From assembly GCA_023230425.1 (NCBI GenBank), contig JALNXI010000166.1, positions 1 to 5,109 of the forward strand: DNA of 5,109 nt. The letters run 5' to 3'. This document shows, in pieces, positions 1-5,109 of this stretch. How positions within the stretch are numbered: position 1 is the stretch's first letter; each line of letters opens with the position of its first letter. The translations under genes and the position numbers were made by a program. This DNA is from Methanoculleus sp. (lineage in GTDB: Archaea > Halobacteriota > Methanomicrobia > Methanomicrobiales > Methanoculleaceae). The notes beneath the pieces are model-generated. The model ran no database searches, was not told where the DNA came from, and was given only the letters and a program-made list of their open reading frames with translations.

Positions 1-1
1 G

Positions 2-163
2 GCGGAAGATGCGGTCGGAGATACAGACGAAATCGCCGTGAATGGAGGCAAACGTCAGGATCTCGTCTGCGGAAGGGACGTCTCCCTGACTCACCTCGAC
101 CTCCAGGACCGCCGGCGTATCGGCGCTCTCTTCTGCAAAACAGCGGGCGACCCTGATCTTCGT
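2..163 (-). CDS. Unrecognised protein, N-terminal part only (runs off left edge), putative ACG start
   Basis: This is an open frame of 54 codons that continues past the left edge. The peptide begins KIRVARCFAEES after the presumed start and ends at the edge with CISDRIFR. The alternation of charged and hydrophobic residues looks like a real soluble protein. There is no signal peptide or membrane segment, and I recognise no family. The start is odd. A GGAGG ribosome binding site (171-175, minus strand) sits 7 nt upstream of an ACG codon at 161-163. No ATG, GTG or TTG occurs in frame between that codon and the upstream stop codon. The first conventional start in frame is the GTG at 92-94, which has GGAGGT just before it but would remove 23 plausible residues. 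So either ACG is used, an ATG has mutated or been misread, or the protein starts at the GTG. The gene is divergent from the C45 hydrolase. Moderately sure it is coding, unsure of the start. Confidence 0.5.
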
Positions 164-170
164 GGTGACT

Positions 171-175
171 CCTCC
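171..175 (-). promoter_or_regulatory. Ribosome binding site GGAGG in front of an ACG codon
   Basis: GGAGG on the minus strand, 7 nt before the ACG codon at 161-163. It is a near-ideal match to the archaeal anti-Shine-Dalgarno sequence at normal spacing. This is the main argument that translation of the left-edge gene begins at ACG. Confidence 0.5.
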
Positions 176-203
176 GTTTGAGTGGTGTTCCGGCCGGGAT
201 ATT

Positions 204-225
204 CTCCCGGGAGGATAATATAGTT
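204..225 (-). promoter_or_regulatory. Candidate promoter and palindromic operator of the left-edge gene
   Basis: Read on the minus strand, an AT-rich box ACTATATTATCC (214-225) resembles an archaeal TATA element. Transcription would start about 25 nt downstream, near 193-198, leaving a leader of about 30 nt with the GGAGG site. Directly downstream of the box lies the perfect 10-bp palindrome CTCCCGGGAG (204-213). This is where a repressor could block initiation. The promoter is inferred from base composition and spacing only. Confidence 0.35.
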
Positions 226-300
226 GTTATGCTGTGTGCCGGGATATGAGAGTTGATACAGCGGGCGGGCTGCTCGCAACCTGAAAAACAGGCGCATACA

Positions 301-320
301 ACTTATTTCAGCAGATTTAT
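301..320 (+). promoter_or_regulatory. Candidate TATA region of the C45 hydrolase
   Basis: Two AT-rich boxes stand out in a GC-rich background: CTTATTT (302-308) and ATTTATC (314-320). The second lies about 28 nt before the GTG at 345, and the first about 25 nt before the GTG at 329. These are the distances expected for leaderless archaeal transcripts. Neither GTG has a clear Shine-Dalgarno sequence, which fits leaderless initiation. I cannot tell which box is used. Confidence 0.3.
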
Positions 321-344
321 CCATTCCAGTGAAGATGCTCCTTC

Positions 345-369
345 GTGAAACTACTGTACCTCCTTTATC
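345..369 (+). other. Out-of-frame start of the hydrolase signal peptide
   Basis: GTG at 345 followed by AAA CTA CTG TAC CTC reads MKLLYL, a typical positively charged and then hydrophobic signal-peptide start. It runs straight into the hydrophobic core FIALALVVPATA of the next frame if one base within 360-366 (CTCCTTT) is dropped. In its own frame the peptide continues YRTGARGSRDGG, which is not signal-like. This is most simply the true 5' end of the hydrolase gene, separated from its body by a one-base insertion or sequencing error. Confidence 0.55.
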
Positions 370-381
370 GCACTGGCGCTC

Positions 382-1548
382 GTGGTTCCCGCGACGGCGG
401 TCGTCCTCTCTTCGGAGAACGCGGGGGCTGCCGATGCCGGACCCAAACAGATTGCCACGTTTTGCAACGGCACGCGTTATGAAGCAGGATCGTATCACGT
501 CGTCGTTCTCTCCGGCACCTACCGGGATATGGGGCGGCAGTACGGCGCCCTGATGAAGGACGAACTCCAGGAAGAGTACGCGATGCTCCGCACCCATTTC
601 ACGGCATCGGGGTACACCGAGGCGGAGATCGGTGAGTTCGCCCGGACGGCAACGGCGCTTCAGTCAAAGCGCATGAAGGAGATCCGGGCAGGCATCGCGG
701 AGACGTCCGGTCTTTCCGCAGAGGAGGTCGATGTCCTCTACGAAGGCCCGATCGTCTACCTGGTGACCTACGGCGCAAAGGCGGGGTGCTCTTTTATGGC
801 GGTATGGGGCAACTACACCCCGGACGGCTCGGTGGTCCTCTCCCGGAACTACGACCTGCCTGACGTCTTCTCGGTCTTCTACCCCTACTACACCCTCGCG
901 GTCTACAACCCGACCGACGGGAGCAACGGTGTCGCGACGTTCGGCCCGGCAGGGGCACGCCCCGAGACCCTGATGAACAGCGCGGGGCTCTTCATCGCCG
1001 ACGACAACGCTGCAGACTCAGGCGGTGACCTCGCGATCGCCGGGAGGCCCGACCTGGTCGGGGAGTTCTTCCGGCTGATGCTCGACTACTCCGACATGGA
1101 AGGGCTCGATGCCGGGATCATGACCACCCGTGCGGATTGCGCATGGATCGTGAACGCGGCCGGCCCGGACCGGGCCTACTCCTACGAGGAGACGGTCTAC
1201 GATATCAAGCGCCGCGAGGGCCCGGGCGTGATCGCCGCCGCGAACCACTTCGTGGACCCGTCGTGGCGGCTTGCGGTGCCCCCGGCGGAGCACTCGGCCA
1301 CGCGGTATGACAACCTGGTCCGCCTAGCCGAAGAGAACCGGGGAGCAATCGACGGGGAGCGGATGGTTGCAATCCGCGATGTGCTGCTGCAGGACGGGGG
1401 CGCGACCTTCCGGCACAGCATGCTCGGGGGTATGCCGTACTCGTCGGATCACCAGGTGGTCTTTGCCCCGGCGACCCGCACGCTCTGGATGAAGGTCGTG
1501 GACCGCGACTGGCAGAAGGTGGAACTCGGACCCCTCTTCCGGGTCTGA
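382..1548 (+). CDS. C45-type autoproteolytic acyltransferase/hydrolase (Ntn fold), probably exported; 5' end frameshifted
   Basis: 388 codons are read from the GTG at 382. The family is the N-terminal-nucleophile hydrolases related to acyl-CoA:6-aminopenicillanate acyltransferase (peptidase C45). These cleave themselves in front of a Cys, which then attacks amide or thioester acyl bonds. Visible signatures are: GTYRDMGRQYG at residues 45-55, typical of the pro-segment; the presumed nucleophile Cys136 in AGCSF; RNYD at 155-158; MNSAGL at 198-203; AANHF at 286-290; and a closing block DHQVVFAPATRTLW near 356-369. The substrate is unknown. The frame upstream of 382 encodes a hydrophobic stretch (TSFIALALVVPATAVV) but hits a stop at 346-348 without a usable ATG or GTG. 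In another frame the GTG at 345 begins MKLLYL. Joined by removal of one base, the two give a classic signal peptide ending near AGAADA. As it stands the start at 382 would give only a stub of that signal. The gene is monocistronic and convergent with the kinase gene. Confidence 0.85.
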   Translation: MVPATAVVLSSENAGAADAGPKQIATFCNGTRYEAGSYHVVVLSGTYRDMGRQYGALMKDELQEEYAMLRTHFTASGYTEAEIGEFARTATALQSKRMKEIRAGIAETSGLSAEEVDVLYEGPIVYLVTYGAKAGCSFMAVWGNYTPDGSVVLSRNYDLPDVFSVFYPYYTLAVYNPTDGSNGVATFGPAGARPETLMNSAGLFIADDNAADSGGDLAIAGRPDLVGEFFRLMLDYSDMEGLDAGIMTTRADCAWIVNAAGPDRAYSYEETVYDIKRREGPGVIAAANHFVDPSWRLAVPPAEHSATRYDNLVRLAEENRGAIDGERMVAIRDVLLQDGGATFRHSMLGGMPYSSDHQVVFAPATRTLWMKVVDRDWQKVELGPLFRV

Positions 1549-1570
1549 TGGCGACAGTGGACTCACAGTC

Positions 1571-1595
1571 CTCCGGGGGCTGCCGACCCCCGGAG
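1571..1595 (+). terminator. Strong GC hairpin 23 nt after the hydrolase stop
   Basis: The arms CTCCGGGGG (1571-1579) and CCCCCGGAG (1587-1595) are perfectly complementary over 9 bp, with a 7-nt loop. The hairpin begins 22 nt past the stop codon. No T-tract follows, so it may stabilise the 3' end or pause polymerase rather than act as a standard archaeal oligo-T terminator. Confidence 0.45.
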
Positions 1596-1751
1596 TTACC
1601 GCCCTGTCTCTGCCTCCTCACCGGAGCCGAAGATCCCTTCGAATTTGAGCAGGCGTAAAGACGTAAGAAAATATGAGGCAACCCGCACTCATAACTTGAG
1701 GCATTCAATCCACTGAATAGCCGGCTCGCCATCTTCGGACTCATGGTCTGC

Positions 1752-1775
1752 AGCCCACAGGGCTACTCGAGTTTT
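1752..1775 (+). terminator. Weak hairpin followed by TTTT
   Basis: The arms AGCCC (1752-1756) and GGGCT (1760-1764) enclose a 3-nt loop, and TTTT follows at 1772-1775. This is terminator-like for plus-strand transcription but short, and more than 200 nt past the hydrolase stop. Confidence 0.25.
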
Positions 1776-1872
1776 CTACAATGTAAATAGATATTTCCTT
1801 GATGCGGTGAGCGTAACGACCGATAGCCGGACGGCTTGTAACCCGGATGCGTTCGCTGGCCCTCTTCACACC

Positions 1873-3036
1873 TCACGCCTTCTTCAACGTAAACCGGAAC
1901 GTCGCCCCTTCCTCCGGGTGGCCGGGCACCCGGTCCTCGATCCAGACACTGCCGCCGTAGCGGTCGATGAGGATCTGCACGAGGTAGAGTCCGAGTCCTT
2001 CGCCGACGCCCCGCTTCTTCTGTTCGTAGCGGTGAAATATCGCCTCTTTCTGGTCGTCCGGCACGCCGGGACCGGTATCCTCGATGGAGACCCGGACGAG
2101 CTCGTTCACATCTTCCGTCAGGATGGTGATCGCGACGCCGGGACCCCCGAACTTGACGGCGTTGCCGATCAGGTTTGAGAATACTTCCGGGAGCAGGCTG
2201 TCGACCAGGACCAGATAGTGCGAGCCCCTGTACCGGATGGTGCCCTCGGGATAGTGACTGTTCTCCTCACGGATGACTGCATCGAGATCGGTAGGCTTCA
2301 GTTCCGCCGTACCGGCGTGGATCCTGCGGATCTTTGAGACAGTCCTCAGGATCCCGATGCTCTTCTGGACGCTGCGCTGGAGTTTCTCCGCGTATCCGGC
2401 CTCCTTTCCCCTCCCCTGCAGGCTGTCGATGAGCAGGTCGGCGTAGAGGTTCGAGACGTTCTCAGTGTTGCCGATGTCGTGGGTGAGGATGTCGAGGTAG
2501 AGGTTCGTTTCGCGGTTCGCGACTTCCAGATCGTGGAGGAGCCGGGCCCGTTCTTCTTCAGCACGCCTGCGCTCGGTGATCTCACGGGCCACGGCAACGG
2601 CGTATTGATCCTCGCCAAGGGTTACGAACCTGACGGTGATCTCGGCCGGCACCGTAGCCCCGTCCGATGTGAGGAGATCCGCCGTCACCATCTGCTGCTG
2701 CCGGGAGCGGTTCCTGCCGGACGCAAGGAGAGCGCGGAACCCGGGCCGGTTTGGCGGCGCGAGCAGGCTGTAGAACGGCATATGCAGCAGATCCCCACGC
2801 CCGTAGCCTAACTGCACCCTCATGGACTCGTTTGCATCGACAAGAAGGCCTGTCCGGGCATCGATGAGGAATATGATATCGGTTGTCTGATCCAGAAGTG
2901 CACGAAAACGTTCGAGCTCGGCGAGGCGTTCCTGCAGCTCGGGGTAGTAACTCTTGTGGATTGAGTGCTCCCCAAGTCCGATGATACGCTTGCGGAGCGC
3001 ATCCCAGTCCGGTTCCTGATCACAGCGCTGCTGCAT
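1873..3036 (-). CDS. Cytoplasmic PAS-domain sensor histidine kinase, without receiver domain
   Basis: 387 residues are read from the ATG at 3034-3036. A sensor kinase autophosphorylates on His and passes the phosphate to a response regulator. Domain order: a short N-terminal helix (about 1-41); one PAS domain (about 42-153, from RALLDQTTDIIFLID to AREITERR); a charged linker helix (about 155-180); a dimerisation and phosphoacceptor segment with LTHD (His186); and an ATPase domain with N-box NLIGN (Asn292), G1 box DTGPGVP (320-326) and G2 box GEGLGL (345-350). All catalytic boxes are intact. No membrane segment is visible, so it should sense an internal signal. A TTG 12 nt further upstream would add four residues, but it lies within the GAGGAG ribosome binding site (3041-3046), so ATG is preferred. 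Its first 17 bases overlap the end of the alcohol dehydrogenase gene, implying translational coupling. No response regulator is encoded nearby. The ligand is unknown. Confidence 0.93.
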   Translation of the reverse strand: MQQRCDQEPDWDALRKRIIGLGEHSIHKSYYPELQERLAELERFRALLDQTTDIIFLIDARTGLLVDANESMRVQLGYGRGDLLHMPFYSLLAPPNRPGFRALLASGRNRSRQQQMVTADLLTSDGATVPAEITVRFVTLGEDQYAVAVAREITERRRAEEERARLLHDLEVANRETNLYLDILTHDIGNTENVSNLYADLLIDSLQGRGKEAGYAEKLQRSVQKSIGILRTVSKIRRIHAGTAELKPTDLDAVIREENSHYPEGTIRYRGSHYLVLVDSLLPEVFSNLIGNAVKFGGPGVAITILTEDVNELVRVSIEDTGPGVPDDQKEAIFHRYEQKKRGVGEGLGLYLVQILIDRYGGSVWIEDRVPGHPEEGATFRFTLKKA

Positions 3037-4186
3037 AGATCTCCTCAATCTCTTCTGGTTTCAGTCTCCGGGGATTGGTTGCCATACAGGGGTCGACGAA
3101 CGCACGTCTCGCAAGTTCCGGAAGATCGCCGGGTTCCACCCCGACCTCGGAGAGCGTCTCGCCGATGCCGAGCGATCGCCGGAAGTCACCGATGGCACGG
3201 ATGAGAGCCTGCTGCCGTTCATGCCCGGACAATCCGGCCGGCCGGAGCCCCATCGTCCGGGCGACCTCGTCGAACCGGTCGGGCGCCGCGATGTAGTTGT
3301 AGCCGACCACGTGCTCCAGGAGGAGAGCGTTGGCCCGCCCGTGTGTCAGGTCGAAAAGACCGCTGATGCTGTGCGACATGGCGTGTACAGCGCCGATGCT
3401 CGCGTTCGAGAAAGCAAGTCCGGCGTGCAGGCTCGAAAGCATTGTCCGGTAGCGTGTCTGCAGATCCCCGGGTGCGCAGAGAGCATCCGGGAGGGCGGAT
3501 ACCTCCAGCCCGATAGCCTGCAGCGCGTGCAGGTCCGTTACCGGAGAACTCGCGTTCGAGACGTATGCTTCAATCGCATGGGAGAAGGCATCCATCCCGG
3601 TGTCGACGGTCAGCGTCGTATTCATCGTGGTGAGAGGAAGCGGATCGATGAGGGCGATATCCGGGACCAGGGTCTTGGAGATGATCGCAACCTTTCGCTG
3701 CTCCGCTTCATTCGTTATGATGGCAAACTGCGAGACATCCGCAGAACTGCCGGCAGTTGTCGGAATGCAGATGATCGGCGGTCCGGGCATCCGCACCAGA
3801 TCGATTCCCTCGAATGCCAGGATGTTGCGCCGGTTGGAGCTGACGATCCCGATCCCCTTTGCGCAGTCCATGGGGCTGCCACCGCCGACGGCAACAATCC
3901 CCTGGCATTCCGCCGCATGATAGACCTCCGCGCCGGCCGTCACCTCGCATGACCGGGGGTTTTCGAAGACGCAGTCGAACATCTCATAAGAGATGCCGGC
4001 CTCATCGAGGCTGCCGCAGACACGGCCGGCCCACCCTGCCCCCGTCACCCCGGCATCGGTGACGAGCAGAACCTTTCTTAAGCCAAAATTGCGGGCATAC
4101 CGTCCGGTGAGCTCCAGCGCACCGCAGCCGAATATAAATTCGGGAGCAAAGAATTTCCTCAGTTCGAGTTCATTTCTCGCGAGCAT
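3020..4186 (-). CDS. Iron-containing alcohol dehydrogenase (group III)
   Basis: 388 residues are read from the ATG at 4184-4186, the usual length for this family. Members oxidise alcohols or reduce aldehydes with NAD(P)H using one divalent metal, usually iron. Visible features are: the FFAPEFIFG start typical of the family; a dinucleotide-binding region with GGGSP (101-105) and MDCAKG; PTTAGSSADVS, a variant of the usual PTTAGTGSEVT; and the four metal ligands Asp199 (in GMDAFSHA), His203, His268 (in HAMSH) and His282 (in LTHGRAN). The 14-residue gap between the last two ligands matches the known pattern in FucO. The exact substrate cannot be read from sequence. An in-frame GTG at 4229-4231 would add 15 residues, but these cover a perfect palindrome and do not look conserved. 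The ATG also has GGTGGAG 9 nt upstream. The gene overlaps the kinase gene by 17 bp and follows purQ after a long spacer. Confidence 0.95.
   Translation of the reverse strand: MLARNELELRKFFAPEFIFGCGALELTGRYARNFGLRKVLLVTDAGVTGAGWAGRVCGSLDEAGISYEMFDCVFENPRSCEVTAGAEVYHAAECQGIVAVGGGSPMDCAKGIGIVSSNRRNILAFEGIDLVRMPGPPIICIPTTAGSSADVSQFAIITNEAEQRKVAIISKTLVPDIALIDPLPLTTMNTTLTVDTGMDAFSHAIEAYVSNASSPVTDLHALQAIGLEVSALPDALCAPGDLQTRYRTMLSSLHAGLAFSNASIGAVHAMSHSISGLFDLTHGRANALLLEHVVGYNYIAAPDRFDEVARTMGLRPAGLSGHERQQALIRAIGDFRRSLGIGETLSEVGVEPGDLPELARRAFVDPCMATNPRRLKPEEIEEIYAAAL
3041..3046 (-). promoter_or_regulatory. Ribosome binding site GAGGAG that fixes the kinase start
   Basis: GAGGAG on the minus strand, 4 nt before the ATG at 3034-3036 and inside the coding sequence of the upstream alcohol dehydrogenase. 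It argues for the ATG over the TTG at 3046-3048, because the TTG overlaps the site. Confidence 0.6.
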
Positions 4187-4195
4187 GGACCCCGT

Positions 4196-4202
4196 CTCCA
4201 CC
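4196..4202 (-). promoter_or_regulatory. Ribosome binding site of the alcohol dehydrogenase
   Basis: GGTGGAG on the minus strand, with 9 nt between it and the ATG at 4184-4186. It supports the ATG over the upstream GTG at 4229-4231, which has no comparable site. Confidence 0.5.
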
Positions 4203-4204
4203 GG

Positions 4205-4225
4205 GAGGGATCGCGGCGATCCCTC
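4205..4225 (-). promoter_or_regulatory. Perfect 9-bp hairpin or operator in the dehydrogenase leader
   Basis: The arms GAGGGATCG (4205-4213) and CGATCCCTC (4217-4225) are exactly complementary around a 3-nt centre. The element ends 18 nt before the ATG, just upstream of the ribosome binding site. As DNA it could bind a dimeric repressor near the transcription start. As RNA it would form a stable hairpin in the 5' leader. The sequence alone does not decide between these. Confidence 0.5.
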
Positions 4226-4254
4226 GACCACAGAATTTATTCCCGCTATCCACG

Positions 4255-4263
4255 CATATAATC
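4255..4263 (-). promoter_or_regulatory. TATA box candidate of the alcohol dehydrogenase operon
   Basis: GATTATATG on the minus strand is the clearest TATA-like element in the spacer. The expected transcription start about 26 nt downstream falls near 4232. This gives either a leader of about 46 nt to the ATG at 4186 or a nearly leaderless message from the GTG at 4231. A second AT-rich stretch, GGAATAAATTCTG (4231-4243), would instead start transcripts inside the hairpin at 4205-4225. Confidence 0.45.
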
Positions 4264-4447
4264 GTTAGCCTCTCCCGGGTTTACAATGCAGCCACGCTCT
4301 GGGCAGGCTCTTTCGGATAATCCTTGCGAAAATAATCGCCTCTGCCAAAGGCGGGTTCGGAATGATGAATTCACGGTGGAAAGACCCGCATTGCGGTGTG
4401 CCCCGGAGGGCGAACGGTGCGATCCTCCGGCTCAAAGAGAAGACGGT

Positions 4448-4510
4448 CGACCCGGCATGGGGAGGTACGGGTGATCTCACCGGAGTCCTGAAAAAATAAT
4501 TGCCGGGTCG
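4448..4510 (-). repeat. Nested inverted repeat directly after purQ
   Basis: The outer arms CGACCCGGCA (4448-4457) and TGCCGGGTCG (4501-4510) are perfect 10-bp complements, 43 nt apart. Inside lies the near-palindrome GGTGATCTCACC (4470-4481) and the A6/T6 tract. The element starts 2 nt after the purQ stop. In RNA it could fold as a long stem with an inner hairpin. Confidence 0.55.
4491..4502 (-). terminator. Oligo-T terminator candidate of purQ
   Basis: On the minus strand AATTATTTTTT begins 10 nt after the purQ stop codon and contains six consecutive T. Archaeal RNA polymerase terminates on such T-runs without needing a hairpin. This supports purQ ending as a separate transcript before the dehydrogenase. 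Confidence 0.45.
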
Positions 4511-4512
4511 GG

Positions 4513-5109
4513 TTATTCCCCGAAATACGCGACGATGTTCCGGAAGAGTTGCATGTTCATCGATTCGAGGGGCAAGGGTTTTCCCTCGCGCCTCAAGCGC
4601 TCTTTCTGGGTCGGCCAGTCGTAGAGGTTCACGAACTCCATGGCCCTCTCGGGGTGCGGCATCAGCCCGAGAACCTTGCCGTCCGCCGAGGTTATCCCGG
4701 CGATATCCGCGAGCGAGCCGTTGGGGTTGTAGGGATACTCCCCTCCCGCGGGGGAGAGGTCGTCGCGGCAGTACCGGAACGCGACCATATTCTCGCGCTC
4801 GATGTGCTTTAAGGTCTCTTCCGAACAGGAGAAATTCCCTTCGCCGTGGGATACCGGGCAGTAGAGGTGCGAAATACCCTTCGTCCAGAGGTTCTCTGCC
4901 GCAGGCTTCAGCGTGACGAAACGGCACTCCAGCACACCTTTCTTGTTCGGCATCAGGGCGATGTCACGGGGATAGTCCCGGTCGAACGCGGGGACGAGGC
5001 CGAGGTTGGCGAGGATCTGGAACCCGTTGCAGATCCCGAGGACGAGGTTGTCTCCCGCGAGGAACTCTTTTACGTCGCTCCAGAGGTTGTTTCTGACGCG
5101 GTTCGCGTA
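4513..5109 (-). CDS. purQ: Phosphoribosylformylglycinamidine synthase, glutaminase subunit PurQ (N-terminus beyond right edge)
   Basis: The last 198 residues and the stop codon are present; about 60-80 N-terminal residues should lie beyond the right edge. PurQ is a class I glutamine amidotransferase. It releases ammonia from glutamine for PurL, with PurS, in the fourth step of purine synthesis (FGAR to FGAM), in the cytoplasm. Evidence, numbered from the edge: the nucleophile elbow LGICNGFQ with Cys27; the family motif PVSHGEGNF near 85-93; NPNGS at 128-132; and GLMPHPERA at 148-156, supplying His152 and Glu154 of the catalytic triad. The frame is open to the edge and all key residues are intact. 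An internal ATG at 4951-4953 is not the start, because the catalytic Cys lies upstream of it. It is transcribed towards the dehydrogenase, but a 326-bp spacer with a T-tract separates them. Confidence 0.96.
   Translation of the reverse strand, partial: YANRVRNNLWSDVKEFLAGDNLVLGICNGFQILANLGLVPAFDRDYPRDIALMPNKKGVLECRFVTLKPAAENLWTKGISHLYCPVSHGEGNFSCSEETLKHIERENMVAFRYCRDDLSPAGGEYPYNPNGSLADIAGITSADGKVLGLMPHPERAMEFVNLYDWPTQKERLRREGKPLPLESMNMQLFRNIVAYFGE

Larger units (their letters stand above)
1549..1872. other. Convergent intergenic region, no gene seen
   Basis: This 324-bp stretch lies between the stop of the hydrolase (plus strand) and the stop of the kinase (minus strand). No convincing coding frame or tRNA-like fold was found. 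It holds a strong GC hairpin at 1571-1595, a weaker hairpin followed by TTTT at 1752-1774, and a small inverted repeat with arms TATGAG (1672-1677) and CTCATA (1688-1693). It is more AT-rich towards 1655-1800. The likely role is transcription termination from both sides. Confidence 0.6.
4187..4512. other. Structured spacer between purQ and the alcohol dehydrogenase, no gene seen
   Basis: 326 bp without a convincing gene; the short plus-strand frame from 4286 has no protein-like character. From purQ towards the dehydrogenase it contains: a T-tract and a nested inverted repeat (4448-4510); an inverted repeat with arms CCGGAGG (4403-4409) and CCTCCGG (4424-4430); the near-palindrome CCGCATTGCGG (4385-4395); a small hairpin with arms CGCCT (4337-4341) and AGGCG (4349-4353); the TATA candidate; and the leader hairpin. 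The density of inverted repeats suggests a 3' end, a promoter with operator, and possibly a structured RNA. Confidence 0.55.

Noticed and set aside
280..292. Inverted repeat CCTG/CAGG around AAAAA
   Set aside because: Only a 4-bp stem. Too short to support a terminator or operator call.
91..597. Minus-strand open frame of 168 codons across the divergent intergenic region
   Set aside because: It overlaps the hydrolase start and the left-edge gene, has an Arg-rich composition with no motifs, and its start lies inside the hydrolase coding region.
1636..1700. tRNA-like pieces (TTCGAAT near 1639 and CTCATAA near 1688)
   Set aside because: The flanking bases cannot form acceptor, T or anticodon stems, and the order of the pieces is wrong for a tRNA.
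1807..2178. Plus-strand open frame of 123 codons from the convergent gap into the kinase gene
   Set aside because: Most of it is antisense to the kinase ATPase domain, and it shows no ribosome binding site or recognisable domain.
3037..3048. TTG start for the kinase four codons upstream of the ATG
   Set aside because: The TTG overlaps the GAGGAG ribosome binding site that serves the ATG, and the added residues bring no conserved feature.
3221..3952. Long plus-strand open frame of 243 codons antisense to the alcohol dehydrogenase
   Set aside because: It is fully contained within a well-supported gene on the opposite strand, has low-complexity Arg/Gly/Asp-rich content and no recognisable motifs. 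Such frames are expected in GC-rich DNA.
4265..4927. Minus-strand open frame of 220 codons overlapping purQ and its downstream spacer
   Set aside because: It is an out-of-frame reading of purQ, rich in Arg and Pro. The purQ frame has all catalytic motifs, so this is a shadow.

Overview
The window is GC-rich (about 60%) and reads as archaeal. Start regions pair TATA-like boxes with GGAGG-type ribosome binding sites, the histidine kinase has the 'LTHD' H-box common in methanogen sensor kinases, and the PurQ is of an archaeal type. My best guess is a methanogen of the Methanomicrobiales, such as Methanoculleus. That placement rests on general resemblance and GC content, not on a marker gene or a database match.

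Layout from left to right. (1) The 5' part of an unrecognised minus-strand gene runs off the left edge. It has a good ribosome binding site, but ACG stands where ATG would be expected. (2) A short divergent intergenic region follows. (3) A plus-strand gene encodes an N-terminal-nucleophile hydrolase or acyltransferase of the peptidase C45 type. Its predicted signal peptide is split over two reading frames by what looks like one extra base. (4) A 324-bp convergent gap contains hairpins but no gene. (5) Three genes then lie on the minus strand. In transcription order they are purQ (purine biosynthesis, cut by the right edge), a 326-bp structured spacer, an iron-dependent alcohol dehydrogenase, and a soluble PAS histidine kinase. 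The kinase start codon lies inside the 3' end of the dehydrogenase gene, next to a strong ribosome binding site.

How the genes work together. The dehydrogenase and kinase almost certainly share a transcript and are probably translationally coupled. This suggests, as inference only, that the kinase senses something linked to alcohol or redox metabolism. No response regulator is encoded here. purQ is probably a separate unit: a T-tract lies just beyond its stop codon, and the dehydrogenase has its own promoter-like region with a perfect 9-bp hairpin. The hydrolase is presumably exported and is unrelated to its neighbours.

I see no mobile element, CRISPR array, tRNA, rRNA or obvious new multi-gene system. 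The most useful anomalies are the broken signal peptide of the hydrolase, the non-standard start of the left-edge gene, and the inverted repeats between purQ and the dehydrogenase.
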